A DNA stretch of 64,000 nt from Megaera_A sp965233855 (GCA_965233855.1 OZ247586.1:868001-932000), one strand, 5' to 3'; positions 18,672 through 27,646 are shown, counted from the stretch's first letter. The notes: generated by a model from the sequence alone, not told the origin. Numbers and translations: made by a program.

Positions 18672-19313
18672 CTAATAATCTCTGTTAGTCGTACCTGGAA
18701 TAACAATCTCAAATTTATATATGCTCATTCCTTTTTTAGCGGCCGCTCCGGAAATTGAACTCAAATCCGGGTCATTCCGAGGATTTCTTGCTTTTTTTCC
18801 TTTAAGAATTAATCGTGTTTGCAAACTACTCATTGCAAAATGCTCAACTCTAACATTCAAATGTGGGCCATAATCATGCATAGAAGGAGGATAAACCGTT
18901 ACAAAATGAAACTCTCCTTTGTTATTAGTCGTAGCAGTTCCATTCCCAACAAAAGTAAGGTTTGTTTGTTCTTCACTCATTAATTCTTTATCAACTACAT
19001 TTTCTTTCAAAGCTTTATAAGGATATTTCCCTTCACAATCAGTTTGCCATGCATAAATTTTTGCATCAGATACTGGAACACAATTTTGATCTAAAACACG
19101 CCCATAAACAACAATAGACTCACCACAAAACATAGATTCTTCACCAGTTTTTCTCAAAAGATTATTTATTGTTTCAAAAGTTACTGGCTCATAATCATTT
19201 ATTGCTACCTTAGAAACGTCACAATAATTGAAGTTACTAGAATCTTCATCTGCGCACGCATTGCTTGCAACAAAGAATACTACCGACATTAGAATTAATT
19301 TTAATCTGATCAT
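18672..19313 (-). CDS. Exported intradiol-dioxygenase-like protein
   Basis: After a signal peptide (LKLILMSVVFFVASNACA) the protein has the beta-sandwich pattern of protocatechuate/catechol intradiol dioxygenases: VYGRVLDQNCVPVSDAKI, then YAWQTDCEGKYPY, then GEFHFVTVYPP and GPHLNVRV. True enzymes have two iron-binding His in an HIH-type motif; here the equivalent is HLN, so the second His ligand appears replaced by Asn. Export and the altered ligand argue against ring cleavage and suggest a structural or altered role. It lies 74 bases downstream of sdhA on the same strand. Family membership is fairly sure; function is not. Confidence 0.7.
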   Translation of the reverse strand: MIRLKLILMSVVFFVASNACADEDSSNFNYCDVSKVAINDYEPVTFETINNLLRKTGEESMFCGESIVVYGRVLDQNCVPVSDAKIYAWQTDCEGKYPYKALKENVVDKELMSEEQTNLTFVGNGTATTNNKGEFHFVTVYPPSMHDYGPHLNVRVEHFAMSSLQTRLILKGKKARNPRNDPDLSSISGAAAKKGMSIYKFEIVIPGTTNRDY

Positions 19314-19387
19314 AGTAATTTTTTATAAATGAATTAATACAACCATAACAAAATAAAGTTTACATAGATAGCATAGGACAAAAACTA

Positions 19388-21133
19388 TCAATAGTTTCTC
19401 CTTTCAGGTTGATAAAAATCCACATTATTCACACTAACTCGCACAGGACGTAGTAATACTTTATTCTTTTTACTATATGAAACTACAGTATGACCAAGAA
19501 ACTTAGCATCGCTTTCTTTATAATCATCTCGCCAATGCGCACCTCTACTCTCCTGGCGCCATATAGCTGATCTAATGGTTGCCAACGAAGAGACGATCAT
19601 ATTTTCTAACTCAAGATAATGCTGCAGCTCAACATTCCAACGCAGTGACTGATCTGAAATAGTAGATAACTTAAATTCCTTTTCAAGCCGCTCTATTTCT
19701 TTAAGGGCAGAATTTAATCCTTCACTAGTTCTAAACACACCAACATATTTACTCATAATTGCTTTTAATGATTGAGTCATCAAATCAATATTTGCTATTT
19801 CACCTTTAAAAAGATCAGAGATTCTTTGATCTATCTTCTTTTTATCAAATTTAAAGTCTCTAGAATCATTTTTTTTCATTACTTCAGAAGTTTTTTTAGC
19901 AAAAACCAATAAATCTAACAATGAATTGCAACCTAATCTACCAGCACCATGCACAGATATACAAGCCGCTTCACCAATTGCATAAAGTCCTCTAATTTTT
20001 TGCTCTCTTCCCTCTCTAAAATTTACTACATTACAATTATTATCTGTTGGCACACCTCCCATCGTGTAATGAGCCGCCGGGACTATTGGAATTAGTTCTT
20101 TGCTTGGGTCAAGAAATATAAAACTTTGACAATTTTCATATATAGTAGGAAGATTTTCCTTTATCTCTTCCTGGCTTAAATGAGTTAAATCAAGATACAC
20201 ATAATCATTATCATTTCCACACCCACGCCCTTCTATTATTTCAGTTGCAATAGCCCTAGCCACCACATCTCTAGGAGCTAACTCCATAAATTTTGGAGCA
20301 TACTTACTCATAAATCTTTCATTCTCACAATTTAATAAACGACCACCTGCAGAGCGCGCTGCTTCTGTAATCAACACCCCAACTTTACTTAAGGCCGTAG
20401 GATGAAATTGTATAAACTCAGAATCTTGCAATGGAATTCCAGCTCTCGCTGCAATACCATTACCATCACCGGTACATACTGCAGAAGATGTTGCAGTTGC
20501 GTAGATTTGGCTATAACCACCACTTGCAATAATCACATTACCTGCTTTTATGATTCGTAATATACCTTGTTCCATATCCAGACATATAAGCCCATAGCAT
20601 CGATTATCTTGTGTTATTAGATCTAGTACAAAATTATAATTATAAAATGCAACATTCCTCTCAATTGCTTCATTATATAAATTATGCATTATGGTGTGCC
20701 CAGTCCTATCTTTTGAATAGCAAGCTCTATGAGCAAAACCCCCTTTACCAAAATCTGTACTTTGACCACCATAAATCTTTTGATCAATCTTGCCATCCTT
20801 TGTGCGATCAAACTCAACACCTAACTGATCTAGCATACTAATCATTTCTGGTGCTCTCCTGCACATTTCTTCAACAGAATCTTGGTCTGCAATCCAATCA
20901 GATGATTTTATTGTATCATAAGCATGCCAACGCCAATCATCTTTTGTGATATTGCCAAGACTAGCATTCACACCACCTTGGGCTGCTATCGTGTGGCTCT
21001 TAAGGGGATGAACTTTACTTACAACAGCTATATCAAACCCCTTATCTGCTGAAAAAATAGCAGCAGATAATCCAGATCCACCAGAACCTATAATCAACAC
21101 ATCATAATAATGATTCTCTATTTTAAAATCCAT
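19388..21133 (-). CDS. sdhA: Succinate dehydrogenase flavoprotein subunit
   Basis: SdhA oxidises succinate to fumarate in complex II at the inner membrane. The FAD-binding IGSGGSGLSAA is near the start, the His that carries covalent FAD lies in SHTIAAQGG (about residue 47 from the ATG), and catalytic regions FIQFHPT, TEAARSAGGRL and PAAHYTMGGV follow. I chose the ATG at 21133 (581 residues) over an in-frame GTG 12 bases upstream. sdhB, sdhC and sdhD are not next to it, so the operon is split, as happens in Rickettsiales. The C-terminal end is shorter or more diverged than in typical SdhA. Confidence 0.93.
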   Translation of the reverse strand: MDFKIENHYYDVLIIGSGGSGLSAAIFSADKGFDIAVVSKVHPLKSHTIAAQGGVNASLGNITKDDWRWHAYDTIKSSDWIADQDSVEEMCRRAPEMISMLDQLGVEFDRTKDGKIDQKIYGGQSTDFGKGGFAHRACYSKDRTGHTIMHNLYNEAIERNVAFYNYNFVLDLITQDNRCYGLICLDMEQGILRIIKAGNVIIASGGYSQIYATATSSAVCTGDGNGIAARAGIPLQDSEFIQFHPTALSKVGVLITEAARSAGGRLLNCENERFMSKYAPKFMELAPRDVVARAIATEIIEGRGCGNDNDYVYLDLTHLSQEEIKENLPTIYENCQSFIFLDPSKELIPIVPAAHYTMGGVPTDNNCNVVNFREGREQKIRGLYAIGEAACISVHGAGRLGCNSLLDLLVFAKKTSEVMKKNDSRDFKFDKKKIDQRISDLFKGEIANIDLMTQSLKAIMSKYVGVFRTSEGLNSALKEIERLEKEFKLSTISDQSLRWNVELQHYLELENMIVSSLATIRSAIWRQESRGAHWRDDYKESDAKFLGHTVVSYSKKNKVLLRPVRVSVNNVDFYQPERRNY

Positions 21134-21208
21134 AGCGCTTATCACTCTTGCAGTTTATTTATCAATTGCTATCATCTAGCTTATTAACATAAATCATAAG
21201 CATAGACT

Positions 21209-22270
21209 ATGCAAAAAATTCTAACTCTAATTATAACTGGTGCAATACTTTATATGATATTTCAACAAAGCGTTGGACAAGTTAAAGTACCAAGTCATTT
21301 AAAGAATTTACCAGAATCCGCAGAACAAAAAAGTGATGCAACGCCAAAACAAGAAATTGCAGGCACATTTTTTGAAAAAACTTTATCAAGTGTGATGATT
21401 AATGTTTTAAAAAGCGATGAAGGTAGAATGTTTATGGAAAGCATGTTGCAGCCCATGAATAAAACCGTTGCGGGCTCAGGAACTGGATTCAAAATGAATA
21501 ATGATAATTTCATTCAGTCGATTTTCAGAATAAATAGCTTTGGCAACGGCGATAAAGGCCCTGCCTCTTGTGGTCACATTGTTACTGTACATTATAAAAT
21601 ACTAAATAATCAAAATACTGTTTTAACTGATAAAGTTGCAACCTTTCCCCTAGGTTCAGAAAAAATAGCCCCTGGAATAGACGCAGTTATTGTAGGTATG
21701 AAAACTGGAGAAACTCGTCATGCAACTATTTCTAATAAATATTTTCAAGAAACAGCCAATGACAAATTAAGTTCATTCAAAGTAAATATATTATTAAAAG
21801 AAATAATTCCACAAAATTTCATCGATGATAATGTGAAAATCTTTGACGATGAAATAGCTTATAGAATTCCGCTAATGTGCGGGAATAAAGTTATTTACGA
21901 TGCAAAAATTACTAAGCTTAGTAATAATGAGGTGATTTATAATTCTGAAGAATCAGGAGAAAAAATTAACATGAAAATTGGTAACTTAAATTATCCAATG
22001 ATCTTCTCCCATGCTCTACACAATAAGATTCCTGTTGGAACAAGAACTGTTATAGCAAAAGGTAAATTCTTTAAGTCATATGCATCAGATAATAGCGCTA
22101 TTTTTCCGAACAAAGTCTTGGATGAAAATGAATATTTTATGATAGAATTTTATAATTTTCATGATAAAATCCTGACAAAATCTGCAACATTCCCGCATGG
22201 GAAAGCAGAACCGTCCAATAATGGTGGAATTGATATTAAATCGCTGCAGAACAAAATAAAAACTAACTAA
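21209..22270 (+). CDS. Membrane-anchored FKBP-type peptidyl-prolyl isomerase
   Basis: An N-terminal hydrophobic segment (about 2-19) anchors or exports the protein. Residues about 120-205 form an FKBP domain: GHIVTVHYKIL, FPLGSEKIAPGIDAVIVGMK and ETRHATISNKYF match the conserved strand and the central helix region. Residues 215-325 look like a second, degenerate FKBP-like copy (VPVGTRTVIAKG-like IPVGTRTVIAKG). A Mip-type role in periplasmic folding is plausible but not shown. It is divergent from sdhA with 75 bases between the starts. Confidence 0.8.
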   Translation: MQKILTLIITGAILYMIFQQSVGQVKVPSHLKNLPESAEQKSDATPKQEIAGTFFEKTLSSVMINVLKSDEGRMFMESMLQPMNKTVAGSGTGFKMNNDNFIQSIFRINSFGNGDKGPASCGHIVTVHYKILNNQNTVLTDKVATFPLGSEKIAPGIDAVIVGMKTGETRHATISNKYFQETANDKLSSFKVNILLKEIIPQNFIDDNVKIFDDEIAYRIPLMCGNKVIYDAKITKLSNNEVIYNSEESGEKINMKIGNLNYPMIFSHALHNKIPVGTRTVIAKGKFFKSYASDNSAIFPNKVLDENEYFMIEFYNFHDKILTKSATFPHGKAEPSNNGGIDIKSLQNKIKTN

Positions 22271-22300
22271 GTTAATAAATAGACTTCTTAAGTCAAAATT

Positions 22301-23175
22301 ATGAAAACTAAACTACCAGAAAGAAGTCATATTATAGAAGATAGATTAGCTATTATTATGGCGAAGATATTAGCTGTAGCTGAAGACAAAATCTCGAAAA
22401 TTATTCTCTTTAGTTCATATGCTAGGGGCAACTGGGTTAGAGATACATATATTGAGGCGCTCAAATGCTATTCTTATGAAAGCGATTTAGATATACTGAT
22501 TATTCTGAAAAAGAAATATTATACTAATTTGCACAAGTCAAAAATCGAAGGAAAAATTGAAAAAACTCTTGAAAAACATAGTCTTTATGATAGCCCGAGG
22601 ATTACTTTAATCACTGAACCAATTGACTATGTAAATAGACAATTAGAAAGAAATCAATATTTCTTTGCAGATATCAAAAGAGAAGGAATATTGCTTTATG
22701 ATGATAAAAAAACACCCTTATCTGATGCGAAGAATTTAAGCGAAAATGTAAAAAGAGAAATAGCGAAAGACGATTATGATTACTGGTTTGAGAGAGGTAG
22801 TGGATTTCTTGATATAAGTAATTTTTGCATATCTCAAAGAAATGACTATTGTCTTGCTGCATTCAATTTACACCAAGCAACAGAAAGTTTTACAATACTA
22901 TTTTACTTGTATTCACAGCTTATAAACCAAAAATACATGATATAGCAACACTTTCTGGCATGGCTAAGAATTATCACGAAGATCTATTAAAAATATTTCC
23001 TTTCGATACAGCAGAACGAAAAAAATGTTTTGAACTCCTCAGAGCTGCGTATATCGATGCTAGATATAATAAAGATTATTCTATTTCGAAAGAACAACTA
23101 CAATATTTAATAGAACGAATAGAACAACTGAAGAACACGACGGAGAAAATTTGTTTGGCTGAGATAAATTCATAA
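22301..23175 (+). pseudogene. MNT nucleotidyltransferase-HEPN fusion gene with a single-base frameshift
   Basis: Frame 1 (22301-22945) begins with an MNT-like nucleotidyltransferase domain: FSSYARGNW (the GSxARG-type motif) and SDLDILIIL with the two metal-binding Asp, then a linker and the start of a HEPN domain (AAFNLHQATESF). The rest of the HEPN domain continues in another frame: FYNTILLVFTAYKPKIHD, then AYIDARYNKDYSIS, to 23175. Adding one T to the run at 22888-22891 restores a continuous protein of about 291 residues. Such MNT-HEPN fusions are related to toxin-antitoxin modules. Either the gene is broken, or the base is a sequencing error, or the T-run slips. Confidence 0.8.
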
Positions 23176-23329
23176 AACCTAAGCTGCGCCGTCATTCTGG
23201 ATACAGATAAAGGAATATTTACGAGCGTCTATAGTTGGCGTATAAAACTCAGACATCATCCTCCATGCCCTATATAGACGTGAGTTATACTGGGCATTGC
23301 AAAACAATAACATTGTCATTCTACACTTA

Positions 23330-23363
23330 GAACCCAGGAAAGTTTTGGTTTACTCTTTAGTTA
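23330..23363. repeat. Left part of a REP-like repeat interrupted by IS982
   Basis: AGAACCCAGGAAAGTTTTGG and TTTACTCTTTAGTTA match 18514-18548 closely. The repeat resumes at 24331 beyond the IS. More distant similarity, such as GTCATTCTGGATACAGATAA near 23190, suggests additional decayed copies in this intergenic stretch. Confidence 0.6.
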
Positions 23364-23404
23364 ACCCGAACTATGTATAAGAAAAGGACTGCATAGCTAG
23401 TGAT

Positions 23405-23449
23405 ATTGGGGTATTCTGTATTTTTGCAATCTAAAAAAGGTACCCCAAT
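23405..23449 (+). promoter_or_regulatory. Hairpin over the transposase start codon
   Basis: A 9-base inverted repeat, ATTGGGGTA at 23405-23413 and TACCCCAAT at 23441-23449, encloses the ribosome binding site (AAAAAAGG) in its loop and pairs the first two bases of the ATG at 23448. In a transcript entering from outside the element this fold would hinder transposase translation, as known for IS10 and IS50. The same structure is in copy 2. Confidence 0.5.
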
Positions 23450-24323
23450 GAATATAGATTACGATAGTTTGTTCTGCTTTGTCGATGATTTTTGTAAAGG
23501 ATTTGAAAATTGGTACAAAAAGACACTCATTACCAGTGGTATTAGAAAGCGTAATAAACCATGTAAAATGAGCTTGTCAGAAATAATAACTATCCTGATA
23601 GCTTTCCATCAATCTGGAATGTCATGCTTTAAATATTTTTACCTAGAACTTATGAGGAATCACAGAAACTTATTCAGCTACTTAGTACATTACGATCGCT
23701 TTACAGCACTAATAAAACTTGCTTTCCCTGCTGTGGTTTGCATGCTTAAAAGCCTTGAAGGTAAGGTAACAGAATATATGTTTATAGATGCAACGCCTAT
23801 GGCTGTTTGTCATAATCTTCGAGAAAAAAGACATAAAGTTTTTAAAGGATTAGCTAAAAAAGGCAAGACTTCTACTGGTTGGTTTTTTGGCTTTAAGTTG
23901 CACTTTATTCTCAATACATTCGGAGAAATTGTAAGTATGACTATTACTGGTGGCAACGTTAATGATCGTTCTCCAGTTATGGAAATGGTGAAAGGTATTA
24001 CTGGTAAACTTATTGGTGATAAAGGGTATATATCCAAAAAACTATCCGCTGAATTATTTGAACAAAAAGTGACTTTGATTACTAAAATCAAAAAGAATAT
24101 GAAAAATATTTTAATGGATACTACAGATAAAATGATGTTGATGCGTCGTAGTTTTATTGAGACTATATTCTCCTCTATGAAGTCATTGAATACTTTGATT
24201 CATAGTAGGCACAGATCACCTATCAACGCTTTTTCTCACTTATTTGCTGGACTCATAAATTACCAAATTAGAACTGATAAACCATCTCTAGATCAAATGG
24301 TAAAATTAGATTCTTATGCATAG
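23448..24323 (+). CDS. IS982-family transposase, copy 1
   Basis: I chose the ATG at 23448 (MNIDYDSLF, 291 residues), which has a purine-rich ribosome binding site; a GTG at 23400 would add 16 residues. The DDE-type core is complete by eye: the first Asp in FIDATPMAVC, the second in ITGGNVNDR with GDKGYI following, and a downstream Glu in RRSFIETIFSSMKS. RHKVFKGLAKKGK and GWFFGFKLHFILN are hallmarks of the IS982 group. Function is cut-and-paste transposition of the element. Confidence 0.93.
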   Translation: MNIDYDSLFCFVDDFCKGFENWYKKTLITSGIRKRNKPCKMSLSEIITILIAFHQSGMSCFKYFYLELMRNHRNLFSYLVHYDRFTALIKLAFPAVVCMLKSLEGKVTEYMFIDATPMAVCHNLREKRHKVFKGLAKKGKTSTGWFFGFKLHFILNTFGEIVSMTITGGNVNDRSPVMEMVKGITGKLIGDKGYISKKLSAELFEQKVTLITKIKKNMKNILMDTTDKMMLMRRSFIETIFSSMKSLNTLIHSRHRSPINAFSHLFAGLINYQIRTDKPSLDQMVKLDSYA

Positions 24324-24330
24324 TTGGGGT

Positions 24331-24415
24331 TAGTTAGCAAAGAAAATACAAAACCTTCCCACATTATCCACCTAGACTTCCGCCTTACGCAATAAATGAC
24401 ACTGAAATTTGTGAA
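24331..24415. repeat. Right part of the REP-like repeat after IS982
   Basis: After the target duplication, GCAAAGAAAATACAAAACC and then TTCCGCCTTACGCAATAAAT with GACACTGAAATTT continue the repeat seen at 18549-18620. Together with 23330-23363 it reconstructs one repeat copy split by the IS. Confidence 0.55.
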
Positions 24416-24474
24416 AGTAAAACTCAAACATCTTCTGCATACTCAATAAGGATATTAAAAACCTAAATATTCAC

Positions 24475-24948
24475 CTATTCATCAGGATAAACTCCCCATA
24501 AAAATTTGCGTGCTATCCAACCTTTATAAGATTTACAGCTTACCTTACACCAATCTTTCTGACATTTATGTAAATAACACCGAATTTGAGGGGTTATTTT
24601 AGCAACAATTTGATCATACTTACCAGGAGATCTCACCAAAGGCATAGTATTCTTTGCAACAAATATTACTGAACGATTTCCAGAAATCACACTAGAATGC
24701 ACCCAGCCACCTTCGTCATTAATATCACGTATTTGTCTCCATTGATCATATTCTGCAATGACTTCAACAGGCTCTCCCTTCTTAATAAACACCCATTCTA
24801 TTGGACAATCTTTAGTCGGTCCGGTTCTAGCATTAACCTCATTAAATTTAATAGTAACGTATCGCGGCACTGGTAATTTTTTTGGAACTGCATACACAGA
24901 AAATGCTGTAAATATAATTAATATTAAAGAAATAATTTTTCTATTCAT
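24475..24948 (-). CDS. Exported protein with bacterial SH3 domains
   Basis: A signal peptide (IISLILIIFTAFSVYA) is followed by an SH3-type domain: YVTIKFNEVNARTGPTKDCP, EWVFIKKGEPVEVIAEYDQW and GGWVHSSVISG. A second, weaker SH3-like copy follows (MPLVRSPGKYDQIVAKITPQ and CHKCQKDWCKVSC-like CQKDWCKVSCKSYKGWI). SH3_4/SH3b proteins of this kind often bind cell-wall peptides. Length is 157. Its start overlaps the end of kefB by eight bases, so it is co-transcribed with that gene. Four Cys residues in the second half suggest disulphides in the periplasm. Confidence 0.82.
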   Translation of the reverse strand: MNRKIISLILIIFTAFSVYAVPKKLPVPRYVTIKFNEVNARTGPTKDCPIEWVFIKKGEPVEVIAEYDQWRQIRDINDEGGWVHSSVISGNRSVIFVAKNTMPLVRSPGKYDQIVAKITPQIRCYLHKCQKDWCKVSCKSYKGWIARKFLWGVYPDE

Positions 24949-26671
24949 TCTCTTCTGTTTCTAGTAAATTATCATGCTGCATAACAATTTCGTAATTTCC
25001 AGCGCGGAATTGCCCTTTAATACGATTAAGTTCATATTCACTAATACCAATTGACTTAAGAACTGCGCTACCAAGTTGCAATCCTGTTTCACAATCTTGC
25101 GGAATAATAGTATTGATACCAAGATTATACATCTCTGTTGAGTTTTTAAGATCCTTGAGTCTTACAATAACTTCTAAATTACTGAACTTATTACTAGCCA
25201 TTTTTCCAATTTTCTTCACTGTAATTTCATTATTAACAGTTACTACCAATGTCAAAGCCCTATCTGCACCAACTGCTCGCAATGTCGCAATTAAGGAAGC
25301 ATCGCCTTTAAATACAGGAAGGCCATTTGCAATCTCTTCACGAACAATATCATCATTTATATCTAGTGCAATATAGTTTATCCCTTCAGCTTCAAGCACT
25401 CTTGCAACCATCTTACCAACCTTACCAAAACCAGCAATTATCACATGATTTGCAAGATCCCTTGCACCATACTCGATAATCTGATTTGGAGTTCTACCAA
25501 GTCCTTTTTCGATTCTTTCGGCGAATTTCTGACCAGCAAGTGCAAGCAGTGGAGTAAGAGCCATAGAACACGTCACAACCAATAATAATATATTAGAAAT
25601 TCCTTCTTCAAGTACACCGAATTCTTTTCCAAGACCAAATAAGATGAATGCAAATTCTCCACCTTGTGAAAGTAAAAGACCAGCATGCACAGCTACTCCC
25701 CTATTGAACCCAAACAATATACATAAAGCTGCAATAATCGTAGTTTTCAAAACTATTAGTGCAATACAAAATGTAACAATATTACTTATCTGCTCATACA
25801 TTTCCATTACATCAATCTTCATACCCACACTCATGAAGAAAAGCCCCAACAACAAGCTTTTAAATGGATAAATACTCTCTTCCGCTTTACCTCTAAAATC
25901 TGTTTCTGCCACAAGAACACCAGATACGAAAGCGCCAAGAGCTAGTGATAAACCAAAATGTTCAGTCCCCCAAGAAGCTGTTAACACTACCAGCAAAGTA
26001 ACAGCGATTGGTAGTTCACTACTCTCATTATTATCAGGTGATATAAAAGAAAATAAAGGTCGAAGCAACACACGCCCTGCAATAAAAATCACTGCAAGAG
26101 CAAGAATGGCCTTTAGCATCGAATTACCTAAAATACCCGGCAAAGATTCAACACCAGCGCCACTTCCAAGAATTGGAACAATAACAAGCAATGGGACAAC
26201 AACAAAATCTTGTAATAACAAAATCGCTAAAGCTATCCTACCAACTTGCATAGACTGACTCTTTGTCTCTGCAATAACCTGCATAACAATAGCTGTAGAT
26301 GACAAAGCCAACCCACCAGAAATAATGATTGCTGCATTATAGTCGCCACTGACTAAAACAACTCCTCCTGAAATAATTACACTAGTAATAAGAACCTGTA
26401 ATGAACCAAGTCCAAAAACATATCTTCTCATGGCTTTTAATCTTTCAATAGAAAGCTCAAGACCAATAGCAAATAATAAAAACACAACTCCCATCTCTCC
26501 AAGGAGACTAGTTTGATCATATGTTACGACTTTAAAACCATTATCTCCAATCAACGCCCCCGCAACCAGATAACCTAGTACAGGACTAAGGTTTAAACGC
26601 TTAAAAATTGCAACAACAAATACAGCTGTTGCAATTAGCATAATGACTACTACTAAAACATGACTTTCCAT
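24941..26671 (-). CDS. kefB: KefB-type cation/proton antiporter with RCK domain
   Basis: This is a CPA2-family monovalent cation:proton antiporter. The first 385 or so residues form about 12 membrane helices (LGYLVAGALIGDNG, FLLFAIGLELS, VLLLQDFVVVPLL-like ILLLQDFVVVPLL). A cytosolic TrkA-N/RCK domain begins near 405 (HVIIAGFGKVGKMVARVL) and binds NAD(H) in this family. Length (576) is normal. Whether it is gated by glutathione adducts like E. coli KefB is unknown, and no ancillary KefG/KefF gene is adjacent. It follows rsfS by 37 bases. Confidence 0.92.
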   Translation of the reverse strand: MESHVLVVVIMLIATAVFVVAIFKRLNLSPVLGYLVAGALIGDNGFKVVTYDQTSLLGEMGVVFLLFAIGLELSIERLKAMRRYVFGLGSLQVLITSVIISGGVVLVSGDYNAAIIISGGLALSSTAIVMQVIAETKSQSMQVGRIALAILLLQDFVVVPLLVIVPILGSGAGVESLPGILGNSMLKAILALAVIFIAGRVLLRPLFSFISPDNNESSELPIAVTLLVVLTASWGTEHFGLSLALGAFVSGVLVAETDFRGKAEESIYPFKSLLLGLFFMSVGMKIDVMEMYEQISNIVTFCIALIVLKTTIIAALCILFGFNRGVAVHAGLLLSQGGEFAFILFGLGKEFGVLEEGISNILLLVVTCSMALTPLLALAGQKFAERIEKGLGRTPNQIIEYGARDLANHVIIAGFGKVGKMVARVLEAEGINYIALDINDDIVREEIANGLPVFKGDASLIATLRAVGADRALTLVVTVNNEITVKKIGKMASNKFSNLEVIVRLKDLKNSTEMYNLGINTIIPQDCETGLQLGSAVLKSIGISEYELNRIKGQFRAGNYEIVMQHDNLLETEENE

Positions 26672-26708
26672 AACTTTCTATCTACTTAATCTAAATAATA
26701 ACAAAATC

Positions 26709-27038
26709 TTACTTTTTACTCCAAAACTCTTCTAGCTTCAGATGCTCTCTAGCCTCTGGATGGAACAGATGTACTATAACATCACCTGCATCCAAAAGAA
26801 TCCAATCTGAACCTTTTAAACCTTCAACACTAGCATTCCACTTAAGTTCATTCTTAAGTTCCATCGCAGCATATTCAGCAATCGCTCTAATATTCTTTAC
26901 TGAACGTCCACTTGCAAAAATCATAAATTCAGCAATAGGAGTTTCATTTTCTATTTTCATACATGAAATATTAATCGCATTCTTATCTTCAAGACATTTT
27001 AAAATAAAGTCTTTTAATTGTTCCTTGGTTAAATTCAT
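26709..27038 (-). CDS. rsfS: Ribosomal silencing factor RsfS
   Basis: RsfS binds ribosomal protein L14 and blocks subunit joining when nutrients are scarce. The 109-residue protein shows the DUF143 pattern: DFMIFASGRSVKNIRAIAEY-like FMIFASGRSVKNIRAIAEYA, then WILLDAGDVIVHLFHPEAREHLKLEEFW. The start overlaps the end of nadD by four bases, the pairing commonly seen in bacteria. Confidence 0.95.
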   Translation of the reverse strand: MNLTKEQLKDFILKCLEDKNAINISCMKIENETPIAEFMIFASGRSVKNIRAIAEYAAMELKNELKWNASVEGLKGSDWILLDAGDVIVHLFHPEAREHLKLEEFWSKK

Positions 27039-27646
27039 CGAGTTTCCATTTCTTTTTGTTGTTGCCTGATTTTCGTCGAAGAAATATCATGCAAATCATT
27101 TCTATCAATTATTATATTCTTAACTTCAGTATTATCAAGGTTTGCATGCGTTTTTAAGCCAAATTCTTCAAGATTAACAAACCTTGCACTACATGGACGG
27201 TCAAAAATCATTATATTACATAGTTTTGGTATCTCACTACTTCTATGCCATTTAGGGAAATCAATAACATTATCAATACCCATCATCCAAGTGAATTCTA
27301 TATTTGAAAAATGTTGAATTAAACCAGACAACGAATCATATATATATTGAGTATTTAAATCATGTTCTGCCGTTGAAACTATTATTCTAGAATCTTCTAT
27401 TGCTATTTTTGCAGCTAACTCAGCTCTCTCAAAAATATTTTTATCATTTTTAGGTTTCAACGGATTTTGTTTTGCAACCAGCCAAATCACATAGTCAAAA
27501 TCATATACATCCAGTGCTCTTTTAGAAACCATAATATGCCCTGAATGAGCTGGATCAAAGGTACCACCCAGAACTCCAACCTTAGTTTTAGATCTATTCA
27601 TAAAACTAAGATCTTGCAAACTATAAAATTTTTGCGTAGATTTCAT
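27035..27646 (-). CDS. nadD: Nicotinate-nucleotide adenylyltransferase
   Basis: NadD adenylates nicotinate mononucleotide in NAD synthesis. The nucleotidyl-transferase signature GGTFDPAHSGHI is present with its His residues, and the C-terminal ISSTKIRQQ (the ISSTxIR motif) is intact. The frame is open up to a TTG at 27685, which would overlap the bolA start on the other strand; I prefer the ATG at 27646 (203 residues), and the ATG at 27601 is also possible since no clear ribosome binding site decides it. It is the first gene of the nadD-rsfS-kefB-SH3 run. Confidence 0.93.
   Translation of the reverse strand: MKSTQKFYSLQDLSFMNRSKTKVGVLGGTFDPAHSGHIMVSKRALDVYDFDYVIWLVAKQNPLKPKNDKNIFERAELAAKIAIEDSRIIVSTAEHDLNTQYIYDSLSGLIQHFSNIEFTWMMGIDNVIDFPKWHRSSEIPKLCNIMIFDRPCSARFVNLEEFGLKTHANLDNTEVKNIIIDRNDLHDISSTKIRQQQKEMETR

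Larger units (their letters stand above)
23364..24330 (+). mobile_element. IS982-family insertion sequence, copy 1
   Basis: The element is 967 bases long with 18-base imperfect terminal inverted repeats (ACCCGAACTATGTATAAG on the left, ACCCCAACTATGCATAAG as the inverted right end). The ACCC tips are typical of IS982. It is flanked by a 6-base target duplication TAGTTA (23358-23363 and 24331-24336), and the intact empty site is visible at 18543-18548. The single transposase gene is intact and the second copy encodes the identical protein, so both insertions are recent. Confidence 0.92.

Noticed and set aside
23400..24323. GTG at 23400 as the transposase start
   Set aside because: It would lie upstream of the hairpin with no ribosome binding site; the ATG at 23448 has one and gives the usual family length.
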